Shown here one piece after another: positions 27,381-36,683 of a DNA stretch of 64,000 nt (position 1 is the stretch's first letter; each line of letters begins with the position of its first letter). The translations under genes and the position numbers were made by a program. Source of the DNA: Exiguobacterium antarcticum DSM 14480 (lineage in GTDB: Bacteria; Bacillota; Bacilli; Exiguobacteriales; Exiguobacteriaceae); NCBI RefSeq assembly GCF_000685865.1, contig NZ_JMKS01000003.1, positions 682,001-746,000 on the forward strand, in the 5' to 3' direction. The notes beneath the pieces were generated by a model. It saw only the letters and a list, made by a program, of their open reading frames with translations. It was not told the DNA's origin and searched no databases.

Positions 27381-27444
27381 AAGAGGTCCCTTCCCTAGTT
27401 AAAATATATATTATAACTATGAGGAAGAGTCCTCTTCTTTTATT
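27381..27444 (+). terminator. Long hairpin terminator between HTH gene and integrase
   Basis: AAGAGGTCCCTTCC pairs at 12 of 14 positions with a downstream complement at 27423-27436. The loop holds a nested palindrome (TAGTTA with TAACTA). TTTTATTT follows. It would separate integrase expression from the replication operon. Confidence 0.65.
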
Positions 27445-27478
27445 TCTTGCCCCCGCGAGATATTAGGAGGAGTTCACA

Positions 27479-28648
27479 TTGAAAAAGAATAGAGTCACAA
27501 CTGTTAAAAAATATAATTTAAAATCTGGGGAAATACGATATGAGTTCTCTGTTTATTTAGGGGTAGATCCACTGACCGGAAAGCAAAAACGAACCACTAA
27601 GAGAGGTTTTAAAAATCGGAAAGAAGCTGAGTTAGCATTAGCACGTATAAAATTTGAGGTAGCAAACGGTACTTACCGTCAAGTATCAGTAGAAACATAT
27701 TTAGATATATACAATTTATGGATTACCAATTATGAAAAGACAGTGGAAGAAAGCACATTCATTAAAACAATAGGAATTTTTAAGAATCATATAAACCCTG
27801 CTTTAGGTAGCTACAAAATCGAAAAGATAACAATAGATATTTGTCAAAGCAACCTCAACTTGTGGGCAGAAAAACTAAAGAATTTTCGAATGGTAAAATC
27901 TTACGCTTCAAAAGTTTTTAGTTTTGCAGTAAAGAGAGGCTATTTACAATCCAATCCCTTCACATATGTAGATGCTCCAATGATTTTATCAAAAAAAAGA
28001 GGCATAATAAATGATGATGAAAAAGAAAACTTTTATACCAAAGAACAGCTTCTAAACTTTCTTGAAGCACTTGAGCATGAAAAAAACGTAAAAGCTTTTA
28101 CGCTTTTTCGCTTACTCGCTTTCAGTGGTATGCGCAAAGGAGAAGCATTAGCATTAACTTGGAACGATTTAAACTTTAGTACCCAAGAACTTCGTATTAA
28201 TAAAGCTTTATCTAGAGGAAAAGACAATAAATTATATGTAAAAACTACGAAAACCGGAATCGCCAGATCAATAAAGTTGGATGAGAAGACTATTCTAATT
28301 TTAAAAAGATGGGAAGAAGAGCAAAAAAATTCTACTTCCTTTTTTACAACTGACCGACAAACTAGTGCACTCATATTTAGTAATGAAAACGGAGAATATT
28401 TACAACCTACAAAAACTAGAAAGTGGATGCTTCACATTCAAGAGAAGTACAACTTCGAAAAAATCACTACTCATGGCTTGCGCCACACACATTGTTCTCT
28501 TTTATTTGAAGCTGGTGCTAGTTTAAAGGAGGTACAAGATAGATTAGGTCATAGTGATATACAAACAACTATGAACATCTATGCTCATGTTTCAAAACAA
28601 GCACGAGATGAAGCAATTAAGAAATTCTCAAACTATGTTGAACTTTAA
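27479..28648 (+). CDS. int: Tyrosine site-specific integrase of the ssrA element
   Basis: 389 residues. It starts at TTG 27479 after a strong TAGGAGGAG. The N-terminal arm-binding domain begins KYNLKSGEIRYEFSVYLG; the core SAM-like domain follows; the catalytic domain shows MRKGEALALTW (Arg), HGLRHTHCSLL (His-x-x-Arg) and GHSDIQTTMNIYAHV (His and nucleophile Tyr). It cuts and rejoins the tmRNA 3' end; its position about 120 bp from the intact att copy is typical. Confidence 0.96.
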   Translation: MKKNRVTTVKKYNLKSGEIRYEFSVYLGVDPLTGKQKRTTKRGFKNRKEAELALARIKFEVANGTYRQVSVETYLDIYNLWITNYEKTVEESTFIKTIGIFKNHINPALGSYKIEKITIDICQSNLNLWAEKLKNFRMVKSYASKVFSFAVKRGYLQSNPFTYVDAPMILSKKRGIINDDEKENFYTKEQLLNFLEALEHEKNVKAFTLFRLLAFSGMRKGEALALTWNDLNFSTQELRINKALSRGKDNKLYVKTTKTGIARSIKLDEKTILILKRWEEEQKNSTSFFTTDRQTSALIFSNENGEYLQPTKTRKWMLHIQEKYNFEKITTHGLRHTHCSLLFEAGASLKEVQDRLGHSDIQTTMNIYAHVSKQARDEAIKKFSNYVEL

Positions 28649-28651
28649 AAT

Positions 28652-28672
28652 TGAGTACGTTAATGACTACGT
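28652..28672 (+). repeat. Integrase arm-type repeat pair, integrase-proximal end
   Basis: TGAGTACGT at 28652 and TGACTACGT at 28664 are spaced 12 bp apart, matching the pair at 8400-8420 in sequence, spacing and orientation. They lie between the int stop and the ssrA terminator. Confidence 0.65.
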
Positions 28673-28711
28673 TTTGATGATATCTATTGATAAAGAATGA
28701 ATAGTAAACAA

Positions 28712-28740
28712 CAAAAAAACCCTTGGAACCCAAGGGTTTA
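28712..28740 (-). terminator. Intrinsic terminator for ssrA, supplied by the element
   Basis: AACCCTTGG, a 3-nt loop and its complement, followed on the minus strand by a seven-T run. It lies 30 nt past the mature tmRNA end, on the element side of the att repeat, so the element appears to provide a new terminator. It can also act on int from the other side. Confidence 0.8.
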
Positions 28741-28769
28741 AAAGCGAATGATTCCAAACGAAATCATAC

Positions 28770-28793
28770 TATGGAGACGGTGGGAGTCGAACC
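28770..28793. repeat. att repeat within intact ssrA (proximal to integrase)
   Basis: 24 bp at the tmRNA 3' end, covering the acceptor-stem strand, part of the T-arm and two bases beyond. The partner is 8324-8347, with one mismatch. Confidence 0.88.
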
Positions 28794-29127
28794 CACGTCC
28801 GAAGGCATCGTATACTTAAGCTTCTACGTGTGTAGTCAATTTATTGGGATCTCGTCGTCAGGCTGCCAATTGACAGGCGTCCGTCCGACCAGTCTGATTC
28901 CATCTCTTCTCTTTCCCACCAGACGGAAGGGTCCAAGCGTAGCCTGTTTAAAGTGAGACCCTAGAAATCAGCCGACCAGGCGACGGCTGCTAGGATCCGT
29001 AGTAGCTATTAAGCTGCTGCGAGTTGTGTGTTAGTTTTGCCAGTTATGGCTGATGCGTTTTAACGAGGCCGACCCCTCGACACGCCACAGAAGACCGAAC
29101 TACCCCCGTCGAATCCGTAACGTCCCC
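28772..29127 (-). ncRNA. ssrA: tmRNA
   Basis: About 356 nt, excluding the added CCA. The 5' end GGGGACG pairs with 3' CGTCTCC to form the acceptor stem; discriminator A follows, and CCA is not encoded. The T-arm reads GTGGGTTCGACTCCCAC. The tag frame lies at 29009-29041 and reads GKTNTQLAAA with tandem stops TAA TAG. tmRNA with SmpB frees stalled ribosomes and tags the products for ClpXP-type proteolysis. It remains complete because the integrated element restores the 3' end. Confidence 0.96.
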
Positions 29128-29157
29128 AAGATATAAAATTGGGGCTTTCCGAATACT

Positions 29158-29189
29158 ATTATAATAGCAGAAAAGTGTTACGGGTTCAA
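29158..29189 (-). promoter_or_regulatory. Promoter of ssrA
   Basis: The minus strand shows a -35 TTGAAC at 29184-29189. The -10 is either TATTAT (17-bp spacer) or the overlapping TATAAT at 29158-29163 (20-bp spacer). A leader of roughly 20-30 nt before the mature 5' end would be removed by RNase P. Confidence 0.6.
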
Positions 29190-29656
29190 TACTTTTGCTT
29201 GTCGCGTAACGCACGGTCGATATCCCGCTTCGCGTCCTTCTTCTTCAAATCGTCACGTTTGTCGAATTTCTTCTTCCCGCGCCCGAGCCCGATCAGACAT
29301 TTCGCGTAGCCGTTTTTGATGTAGACCTTCAGCGGCACGATCGTATAGCCGTCGCGCGAGACGAGTCCCATCAAGTTGGCGATCTGTTTTTTGTGCAGCA
29401 ACAGTTTCCGCGGACGGAGCAGTTCGTGGTTGTACCGGTTCCCCTGTTCGAAGTGGGCGATGTTCGAGTTCCAGAGAATCGCTTCCCCGCCATCGAACCG
29501 GACGAACGCGTCAGCGATACTGATCTTGCCTTTACGGACCGATTTGATTTCGGTTCCCGTCAAGACGAGACCCGCTTCGATCGTATCTTCAATCGCATAA
29601 TCAAACGACGCCCGTTTGTTGTTCGCTAATACTTTTGAACTTGTACCTTTTGGCAT
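29186..29656 (-). CDS. smpB: SsrA-binding protein SmpB
   Basis: 156 residues, normal length. SmpB motifs include [21 protein letters not shown] and the basic C-terminal tail [16 protein letters not shown] that enters the ribosomal decoding site. It works with the tmRNA encoded immediately downstream. The start ATG follows GGTGGAAGAG. The ssrA -35 region overlaps the end of this gene. Confidence 0.98.
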   Translation of the reverse strand: MPKGTSSKVLANNKRASFDYAIEDTIEAGLVLTGTEIKSVRKGKISIADAFVRFDGGEAILWNSNIAHFEQGNRYNHELLRPRKLLLHKKQIANLMGLVSRDGYTIVPLKVYIKNGYAKCLIGLGRGKKKFDKRDDLKKKDAKRDIDRALRDKQKY

Positions 29657-29688
29657 CTCTCTTCCACCACATTTCTAAACAGAAGCGC

Positions 29689-32049
29689 TTAGGGGCGCTT
29701 CCGTTTTTTATTCGAGACCGCTTTATGGAACGGCGGTTTGTCCTTCTTGTCTTTCCCAGCGAATCCTTTGCCTTTTGATTGCTCGTTCGGTTTCCCTGGA
29801 CGTTTCGACTTCCCGCCGCGGCGGTCGTCTTTCTTGTCGTCGCGTTTTGGTCCCGGACGGCCGCCTGTTGAACGGATCGTCTTCGACTCAAAGCGTTTTT
29901 TCGGTTGGCGCTCCGGCATCCCGACGACAGCAAAGTCGATCGTCTTCTCATCGATGTTGACACCGGTGACTTTGATCTCAACGACGTCGCCGATCCGGAA
30001 CTGTTGTTTTGTCCGTTCGCCCATCAATTGATAGTTCGCTTCATCATAGCGATAGAAGTCATCCGTCATCGCCTGGATGTGGACAAGACCTTCAATCGTG
30101 TTCGGTAACTCAACGAACATGCCGAAGTTTGTCACCCCACTGACGACGCCTTCAAACGTCTCACCGATGTGTTGTTCCATATACTCGGCTTTCTTGAGCG
30201 CATTCGTTTCCCGCTCGGCGTCGACGGCACGGCGTTCCCGTTTTGAGGCGTGATCGGCGATTTCCGGTAAAATGGCAGAATAACGGTCCTGTGTCTTTTG
30301 CGATTTATCATTAAAGATGATGTACTCGCGCAGGAGACGGTGGACCATCAAGTCCGGATACCGGCGGATCGGTGACGTGAAGTGCGTGTAGAAATCGGTC
30401 GACAAACCAAAGTGACCAATCGGCTCGACGTCATATTTCGCTTGTTGGAGCGACCGTAACATGACCGTACTGACAACCGCTTCTTCCGGTTCGCCTTCGA
30501 CGGCGTTCAGGATTGTCTGCAACGTTTTTGGCGTGACCGACTCGCCTTTGCGTTCGACGTTGATGCCGAAGTTGGCGATGAACTTGAAGAACGTATCGAG
30601 ACGTTCTGCTTTCGGCTCATCGTGAATCCGGTACATGAACGGCAACTTCTGATGTTGGACGTATTCAGCCACCGTTTCGTTCGCAGCGAGCATAAATTCT
30701 TCGATCAGTTTCTCGGCAACGGACCGTTCACGGAGGATGATGTCGCTTGTCTTGCCTTCTTCATTGACGAGGACTTTTGCTTCCGGGAAGTCGAAGTTAA
30801 TCGCTCCACGGCGTGAGCGGCGTTCCCGGAGGATCGCAGCGAGTTCTGCCATCTGATCGAAGTTGGCGACGAGATCCTGGTACTTCGCGATGACTTCTTC
30901 GTCTTCGCGTTCGATGATTTTCCGGACATCGGTATACGTCATCCGTTCCGTCGTCTTGATGACACTTTGTAAGATTTCTTGGTTGATGACGGCACCGTTC
31001 TGATCAATCTCCATGATACAGCTGAGCGTCAAACGGTCGACGTGTGGGTTGAGTGAACAAATCCCGTTTGACAAGCGGTGCGGAATCATCGGAATGACGC
31101 GGTCGACGAGATAGACACTCGTCCCACGTTCGCGAGCTTCTTCGTCGAGCGGTGAATCTTCCTTGACGTAATGTGAGACGTCGGCGATATGGACACCGAG
31201 CTCGTAATTGCCATTGCTGAGTTTCTTGACGTGGACGGCGTCGTCCAAGTCTTTTGCGTCAGCGCCATCAATCGTGACCGTCAGTTCCTTGCGTAAGTCA
31301 ACGCGACCGACGAGATCTTTCTCATCGATTTGATCGGGAATGTTGTTGGCTTCCGCGATCGCTGCGTCCGAGAAGTCGACGTTGATGCCGTGTTTGTGGA
31401 CGATCGACAGGATATCGACACCCGGGTCATTTTTATGACCGATGATCTGTAAGACTTTTGCTGTTCCGGCGTAACGACCGTCCGGATACTTCGTGATCCG
31501 GGCGAGGACTTTGTGTCCGTCGACCGCACCAAGCGTATCTTCATCTGCGACGACGGGTAAGAACGTCAGCTTCGAATCATCCGGCTCGATATATGCGATT
31601 GATTCAATCCGTCCTTTTGGACTGACGAACGTCCCGACGAAATCGGCTGGTCCGCGTGAGAGAATCTTGAGCAACTTGCCTTCGCGGCGGTCCCCACCGT
31701 TTGATTCGGCAAAGACTTTGACGAGAACACGGTCGCCGTTATAGACATTGCCGAGTTCCGGTGCCGGCAGGAAGATATCACCTGCTGAACCGTCTTCCGG
31801 TGAGACGAATCCGAAGCCACGTTGGTGGACGGAGATTTTTCCGGCGACTTGTCCGATTTGTGCCAGTGTCCCGTATTTGTTCGACCGGGTCCGGGCGACG
31901 AGTGCTTCTTCTTCGAGTGTGTTCAACGTCCGGATCAACTCTTTGAATTCGGTTGTATCCGACAGTTCTAATTTTTTCGTTAATTGATCGATCGACAACG
32001 GACGTTCGTCCGCTGCGATGACCTCTAGTATTCGTTCACGTAATTCCAA
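29689..32049 (-). CDS. rnr: Ribonuclease R
   Basis: 786 residues. An N-terminal HTH (RPLSIDQLTKKLELSDTTEF) is followed by cold-shock domains, the RNB catalytic core (DGADAKDLDDAVHVKKL with metal-binding aspartates), an S1 domain (GVVSGVTNFGMFVELPN) and a long basic Lys/Arg/Gly tail. It degrades structured RNA and acts with tmRNA-SmpB on non-stop mRNAs, consistent with its place upstream of smpB-ssrA. It starts at TTG 32049 after GGAGGTG. Confidence 0.97.
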   Translation of the reverse strand: MELRERILEVIAADERPLSIDQLTKKLELSDTTEFKELIRTLNTLEEEALVARTRSNKYGTLAQIGQVAGKISVHQRGFGFVSPEDGSAGDIFLPAPELGNVYNGDRVLVKVFAESNGGDRREGKLLKILSRGPADFVGTFVSPKGRIESIAYIEPDDSKLTFLPVVADEDTLGAVDGHKVLARITKYPDGRYAGTAKVLQIIGHKNDPGVDILSIVHKHGINVDFSDAAIAEANNIPDQIDEKDLVGRVDLRKELTVTIDGADAKDLDDAVHVKKLSNGNYELGVHIADVSHYVKEDSPLDEEARERGTSVYLVDRVIPMIPHRLSNGICSLNPHVDRLTLSCIMEIDQNGAVINQEILQSVIKTTERMTYTDVRKIIEREDEEVIAKYQDLVANFDQMAELAAILRERRSRRGAINFDFPEAKVLVNEEGKTSDIILRERSVAEKLIEEFMLAANETVAEYVQHQKLPFMYRIHDEPKAERLDTFFKFIANFGINVERKGESVTPKTLQTILNAVEGEPEEAVVSTVMLRSLQQAKYDVEPIGHFGLSTDFYTHFTSPIRRYPDLMVHRLLREYIIFNDKSQKTQDRYSAILPEIADHASKRERRAVDAERETNALKKAEYMEQHIGETFEGVVSGVTNFGMFVELPNTIEGLVHIQAMTDDFYRYDEANYQLMGERTKQQFRIGDVVEIKVTGVNIDEKTIDFAVVGMPERQPKKRFESKTIRSTGGRPGPKRDDKKDDRRGGKSKRPGKPNEQSKGKGFAGKDKKDKPPFHKAVSNKKRKRP

Positions 32050-32063
32050 CGTGACACCTCCAG

Positions 32064-32804
32064 TTAATGACTCCAGTTCAAGCCGTCCAAAAATTCATGG
32101 ATGTCTTGGTGGAGCGTTTCTTTTTCTTTGTCGAGCGTAATGACATGACCTGAGTTCTCATACCAGATCAGCTCTTTTTGTAAGGCACTGACACCATCGT
32201 GAATGATGTTCGCCGAATCCGTGTTGATCATATGATCGTTGCGGGCCTGGACGACGAGTGTCGGTGCGTAGACGTCTTCGAGTGAATCGCGTGTCTCTTT
32301 CAGCAAGGCTTGCAGATCTTTTAAGGTCGGCATCGGTTCGAAGACTGCCATCTCCTGTTCGATTTCGTCCACGGATTTTCCTTCTCGCTTCTTAAATTCT
32401 CTGGCATACTCCGTGACTCCTGCATACATGACGTCTTCACTTTTGATGTAGGCCGGCGCACACATCGGAATGACAGCCTTGACCGGACGATGCATCGAGA
32501 GCCGCAGCGACATGACACCGCCGAGCGACAGACCGCAGACGGCAATCTCGTCGTATCCTTTGGCTTTTAATTCTTCGTAGCCATCAAGGACGTCCTGCCA
32601 CCAGTCGGCTGGCCCGGTCTTCGTCAGCTCTTCGGGTGGGGCAGCGTGCCCTTTATATTGTGGTGCCAGTGATGTATAGCCGTGTTTTTGCAAGTACCGC
32701 CCGAGCATCCGGACATCGGCACTCGAACCGGTGAAGCCGTGTAACAACAGAACGGCCCGGTTACCGCCTTCAAAAAAGAACGGTTTTGGTAATGTGATTT
32801 TCAT
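32064..32804 (-). CDS. est: Carboxylesterase, Est30-type alpha/beta hydrolase
   Basis: 246 residues. The nucleophile elbow GLSLGG, an oxyanion-hole segment [11 protein letters not shown], and the late [11 protein letters not shown] and NSGHVITLD segments supply the Asp and His. It hydrolyses short acyl esters in the cytosol. It lies 15 bp before rnr, in the secG-est-rnr-smpB-ssrA order conserved in Bacillales. The natural substrate is unknown. Confidence 0.92.
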   Translation of the reverse strand: MKITLPKPFFFEGGNRAVLLLHGFTGSSADVRMLGRYLQKHGYTSLAPQYKGHAAPPEELTKTGPADWWQDVLDGYEELKAKGYDEIAVCGLSLGGVMSLRLSMHRPVKAVIPMCAPAYIKSEDVMYAGVTEYAREFKKREGKSVDEIEQEMAVFEPMPTLKDLQALLKETRDSLEDVYAPTLVVQARNDHMINTDSANIIHDGVSALQKELIWYENSGHVITLDKEKETLHQDIHEFLDGLNWSH

Positions 32805-32864
32805 AAAATGATTCCCCCTCTAACCCTATACCCCAAAATGAAAATTTAGAAATCGAGAAAACAA

Positions 32865-32898
32865 GAAAAAACGACAGCGCAATCGGACGGCTGTCGTT
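32865..32898 (-). terminator. Intrinsic terminator after secG
   Basis: 8-bp arms AACGACAG and complement with a 13-nt loop, then TTTTTTC on the minus strand. It separates secG from est-rnr-smpB. Confidence 0.8.
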
Positions 32899-32905
32899 TC
32901 AATAC

Positions 32906-33139
32906 TCACTTATAAAAAGCGACGAGTAACGCCAAAATAAAGAATAATGCCCCTAAGATAGACGCCACACGATTTAGGACCGCATCCAAGCCACGGGCTT
33001 TTTGGCGACCAAATAATTGTTCTGCCCCACCTGTCAATGCTCCGAGGCCAGCCGTACGGCCTGACATCAAGAGAACGACGATGATGAGAAGAACGGAAAC
33101 GACGATGAGGCCGACAAGAGCCACGTTATGAATGATCAT
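32906..33139 (-). CDS. secG: Preprotein translocase subunit SecG
   Basis: 77 residues from ATG 33139 (AGGAGGATC upstream); the longer frame lacks a ribosome-binding site. Two membrane helices (ALVGLIVVSVLLIIVVLLM and LNRVASILGALFFILALLVAF) flank the conserved GLGALTGGAEQLFG loop. It is an accessory subunit of SecYEG at the membrane. Confidence 0.96.
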   Translation of the reverse strand: MIIHNVALVGLIVVSVLLIIVVLLMSGRTAGLGALTGGAEQLFGRQKARGLDAVLNRVASILGALFFILALLVAFYK

Positions 33140-33232
33140 CGATGATCCTCCTTCAGTAATATACGCTTCTTTCATTATAGAGAAAAACAACTACGGGAAC
33201 AAGGTATAGATTCAGGAAGTTCATCTTACCTC

Positions 33233-33272
33233 CAAAAAAAACCAGCCGGCTGACAAAATCAGACCGGCTGGC
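33233..33272 (-). terminator. Intrinsic terminator of the rbs operon
   Basis: CCAGCCGG with its complement and an eight-T run on the minus strand, 10 bp after the rbsB stop. Confidence 0.85.
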
Positions 33273-33280
33273 GATGACGA

Positions 33281-34195
33281 TTATTGTTTGATCAGGTCGA
33301 GTTCGACCGGAATGTTCTTCTCGACAGTTTCACCTTTGAGGTGTTTGATCGCTGTGTCGATGCCTGTTTTTCCGATCTCAGCCGGTTTCTGAGCGACCGT
33401 CCCTGCCATCTTACCGTCTTCGACTGCTTTGACGGCATCATCTGTTGCATCAAAGCCGATGACTTTGACATCTTCCATGCCCGCTGCTTTCAACGCTTCA
33501 ACGGCACCAAGGGCCATTTCATCGTTGTGCGCGAAGACCGCTTTGATGTCTTTGTTGTTTTGGAGGATATTTTCCATGACCGACAGACCTTTTGCCCGGT
33601 CGAAGTTTGCTGATTGTTTGGCGACGACGTCAAGCTTGCTGTCGACTGCCGCGTGGAACCCTTCGCCGCGGTCGCGTGTTGCAGATGCGCCCGGGATTCC
33701 TTCGAGTTCAACGACTTTCGCTTTGTCACCAACGAGTTCGATCATGTATTCACCCGCTTGTTTCCCACCTGCGACGTTATCCGACGCGATGTGCGCGATG
33801 ACGTCACCAGCTTCTGCATTCCGGTCGACTGTGATGACCGGGATGTCAGCATCGTTTGCCGTTTGAACGGCTGCCCCGACTGCTGCTGAATCGGTTGGGT
33901 TGATCAGGATTAAATCGACGTTCTTTTGAATCATGTCTTCGATGTCGCTCGCTTGTTTCGCGGCATCATCTTGTGCATCCGCGACTTGCAGTGTTGCGCC
34001 TTGTGCTTTTGCTTCTTTTTCTGCGCCTTCTTTGAGTGAGACGAAGAACGGGTTGTTGAGTGTCGAGATCGACAGACCAATCTTAAAGTCTTTTGTTTTC
34101 TTCTCTTTTTCCGTGTCACTGCCCGGTTGTTCTGTTGAACAGGCAGCGGCGAAGACCATTAACGCCATCATGACGAGTGCGAGTAGTTTTTTCAT
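33281..34195 (-). CDS. rbsB: Ribose ABC transporter substrate-binding lipoprotein
   Basis: 304 residues. The signal peptide ends in a lipobox, VFAAAC, so the protein is anchored by a lipidated Cys. The mature part is a periplasmic-binding-protein-1 fold: LNNPFFVSLKEGAE, VDLILINPTDSAAVGA, TVDRNAEAG and FAHNDEMALGA. It is the last gene of rbsRKDACB and feeds ribose to RbsC/RbsA. Confidence 0.95.
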   Translation of the reverse strand: MKKLLALVMMALMVFAAACSTEQPGSDTEKEKKTKDFKIGLSISTLNNPFFVSLKEGAEKEAKAQGATLQVADAQDDAAKQASDIEDMIQKNVDLILINPTDSAAVGAAVQTANDADIPVITVDRNAEAGDVIAHIASDNVAGGKQAGEYMIELVGDKAKVVELEGIPGASATRDRGEGFHAAVDSKLDVVAKQSANFDRAKGLSVMENILQNNKDIKAVFAHNDEMALGAVEALKAAGMEDVKVIGFDATDDAVKAVEDGKMAGTVAQKPAEIGKTGIDTAIKHLKGETVEKNIPVELDLIKQ

Positions 34196-34222
34196 ATCAA
34201 TATCCTCCTTTTGGATGGTAAA

Positions 34223-35191
34223 TCACGTAGTTTGTTTCCGGTCCGCAAGTACGGCGAACAGGATGACGAGCCCTTTGACGACAAGCTGGAAGAACGAGGA
34301 GACGCCAAGCAGATTCAGTCCGTTGTTGAGTGTCCCGATGATCAAGGCACCGATCAACGTCCCGACGATCCAACCGCGTCCACCGGATAAGCTGGTCCCG
34401 CCGAGCACGACCGCTGCAATCGCGTCCAGCTCATACGACGTACCGGCTGTCGGTTGCGCCGAGTTGAGGCGCGACGTCAAGATGATGCCGGCGAGTGCTG
34501 CCATTAGACCAGACAAAGAATAAATCATGATTTTTACTTTGTTGACTTGAATCCCCATCAGTTTTGCCGCTTCTTCATTGCCGCCAATCGCGTACGTATA
34601 ACGGCCGAACGTCGTTTTCTTCAGGATGAAGTAGAGGACGGCGAAGGCGATCAACATCGTCACGACCGGGACCGGGAAGATCCAGATGTAGCCGCGACCG
34701 AACAATTCGAACCAGCCGCCCTGGCTGAGTCCGGTGATTGGTTTTCCGTCCGTGTAGACGAGCGTCAGACCACGGAAGATCGTCATCGTCGCGAGTGTCG
34801 CGATAAACGGTGCGACTTTCCCGAGGGAGATGACCATCCCGTTTAAAGCACCCATGATTGCCCCGACGATCAAGCCGGCGAGGACGGCGAGAATCGCCGA
34901 CGTCCCGTCCGTCATCAATCCGGCAACAAATGCCGACGATAAGGCGAGGATCGAGCCGACCGATAAGTCGATCCCCCCCGTCAGGATGACGAACGTCATT
35001 CCGAAGGCAATCAAGGCGTTGATCGAAACTTGGCGTAAGATGTTAAATAAGTTATTAAGTGTTAAAAAGTCCGGTTCCATGATCGATACGACGAGAATGA
35101 TCGCGAACAGTCCGGCGAGCGGACCGAGCTTTTGACCAATCCCAAGCCGTCTTGGTTTCTTTTCCGTCAGTTTTCCTTGCATCAATTCCAT
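34223..35191 (-). CDS. rbsC: Ribose ABC transporter permease
   Basis: 322 residues, with multiple hydrophobic helices and the motif GGIDLSVGS typical of sugar permeases of this class. I start at ATG 35191, preceded by GGAGG within the end of rbsA. It forms the membrane channel of the ribose importer. Confidence 0.95.
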   Translation of the reverse strand: MELMQGKLTEKKPRRLGIGQKLGPLAGLFAIILVVSIMEPDFLTLNNLFNILRQVSINALIAFGMTFVILTGGIDLSVGSILALSSAFVAGLMTDGTSAILAVLAGLIVGAIMGALNGMVISLGKVAPFIATLATMTIFRGLTLVYTDGKPITGLSQGGWFELFGRGYIWIFPVPVVTMLIAFAVLYFILKKTTFGRYTYAIGGNEEAAKLMGIQVNKVKIMIYSLSGLMAALAGIILTSRLNSAQPTAGTSYELDAIAAVVLGGTSLSGGRGWIVGTLIGALIIGTLNNGLNLLGVSSFFQLVVKGLVILFAVLADRKQTT

Positions 35192-35192
35192 G

Positions 35193-36671
35193 TCATTGTC
35201 CTCCTGTCGCAAGGGTCATGATACTCTCTTGCGTCGCCTCTTGTTGATCAAGCATCCCGCTCATTTGTCCTTCCCGCATCACGTAGACACGGTCACTCAT
35301 GCCAAGAATTTCCGGTAAGTCCGAACTGATCATGATGATCGCAACGCCGGATGCGGCGAGTTCGTTCATGATCAGGTAAATTTCTTTTTTCGCCCCGACG
35401 TCGACACCGCGTGTCGGTTCGTCAAGAATCAACACATCCGGTTTCGTCCCAAGCCATTTCGCGAGCACGACCTTTTGTTGGTTCCCACCGGACAGTGACT
35501 TCGCCGGTTGATCCATCGAACTGTGCCGGACGGACAGCGACTTCAGATAGCCTTCCGCGAACTGCCGTTCTGCCTGATCGGAAATGACACCCGACTTTGA
35601 TAACGACCGGATTGTCGGCAAGGAGATGTTTTCCCGGAGTGAAAAGTCGAGGAATAATCCTTCGCCTTTTCGGTCTTCGGTCAAAAATCCAAGTCCCTGT
35701 TTGATTGCATCGTGCGGCGATTTGATTTTGATGACGTTGCCGTTTAAGCTAATCGTTCCTGCTTTCAGCCGATCGACCCCAAACAAGCCGCGCATGACTT
35801 CCGTTCGTCCGGCACCCATCAAGCCGGAAAAGCCGACGATTTCACCGGCGCGGACTGAAAACGACACGTCTTCAAACCGTTTACCGGTCGCACCTGTGAC
35901 TTCAAGAACCGTCTGACCGAGCGTGACCTGGCGTTCCGGGTACCGTTCGCCCATCTCGCGTCCGACCATTTCACGGACGATCTGTTCAAACGACGTCTCG
36001 GCAATTTGGTGGGTCGAGACCGAAACCCCGTCCCGTAACACCGTGATCCGGTCGCACAGTTCAAAGATTTCTTCCATCCGGTGCGAGATGTAGACGATCG
36101 AGACACCTTGCGCGCGTAATGCCGTCGCGACACTGAACAAGGCGCGGATTTCGCGCTCCGTCAAGGCGGCCGTCGGTTCATCCATGATGATGACCTTCGC
36201 ATCCGTCATCAATGCCTTGGCGATCTCAATCATCTGTTGTTGTCCGACCGATAACGTCCGGGCCAGCTGATTGACGTCCATGAAGACGTTCAGTTCCGCC
36301 AGTTCGCGTTCCGCAAGCCGCTTCATCTCTGCCTGCTTCAAGACACCGAACCGGGATTTCAGTTCCCGTCCGAGAAACAGGTTTTCCGTGACCGTTAAGT
36401 CGGGTAATATGTTCAATTCCTGGTGAATGAAGGCAATCCCCGCTTCTTCCGCGAGTTTCGGATTTTTATAATGTTGCTCGACGCCGTCGACTTGAATCGT
36501 TCCTTCATCGGCTTTATGCACACCGGTCAGGATTTTCATCAACGTCGATTTCCCCGCTCCGTTTTCACCCATCAAGGCATGAATCTCACCTGTCGTAAGT
36601 GTAAAGTCGACACCCTTCAAGACGGGCACGGGACCAAACGATTTTGTGATACCTGTCATCTCAATTTGCAT
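35193..36671 (-). CDS. rbsA: Ribose ABC transporter ATP-binding protein (double NBD)
   Basis: 492 residues with two nucleotide-binding halves. Half one has Walker [12 protein letters not shown], signature LSVGQQQ and Walker [12 protein letters not shown]. Half two has a degenerate Walker A region ([11 protein letters not shown]), signature LSGGNQQK and Walker [10 protein letters not shown], as is usual for RbsA. It energises ribose uptake. Confidence 0.96.
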   Translation of the reverse strand: MQIEMTGITKSFGPVPVLKGVDFTLTTGEIHALMGENGAGKSTLMKILTGVHKADEGTIQVDGVEQHYKNPKLAEEAGIAFIHQELNILPDLTVTENLFLGRELKSRFGVLKQAEMKRLAERELAELNVFMDVNQLARTLSVGQQQMIEIAKALMTDAKVIIMDEPTAALTEREIRALFSVATALRAQGVSIVYISHRMEEIFELCDRITVLRDGVSVSTHQIAETSFEQIVREMVGREMGERYPERQVTLGQTVLEVTGATGKRFEDVSFSVRAGEIVGFSGLMGAGRTEVMRGLFGVDRLKAGTISLNGNVIKIKSPHDAIKQGLGFLTEDRKGEGLFLDFSLRENISLPTIRSLSKSGVISDQAERQFAEGYLKSLSVRHSSMDQPAKSLSGGNQQKVVLAKWLGTKPDVLILDEPTRGVDVGAKKEIYLIMNELAASGVAIIMISSDLPEILGMSDRVYVMREGQMSGMLDQQEATQESIMTLATGGQ

Positions 36672-36683
36672 CGTGCTTCCCCC

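Larger units (their letters stand above)
8324..28793. mobile_element. Integrative element in ssrA carrying several defence systems (~20.4 kb)
   Basis: It is bounded by the 24-bp tmRNA-end direct repeats. A tyrosine integrase lies next to the intact ssrA, with paired arm-type repeats inside each end. Core genes are the integrase, an HTH protein, a D5/P4-family helicase and a small unknown, with iterons upstream. No capsid, portal, terminase or conjugation genes are present, so it is a satellite-like island that would need a helper to move between cells, or it moves only by excision and integration. Cargo: McrBC, Gabija, a GIY-YIG/helicase/methyltransferase locus, a PD-(D/E)XK-like protein, a RadC-like protein and one unknown. 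It is AT-rich relative to the chromosome beyond ssrA. Confidence 0.88.

Noticed and set aside
33933-34523. 196-codon plus-strand frame over rbsB/rbsC
   Set aside because: Antisense shadow of two recognised ribose-transport genes; no family match or start signal.
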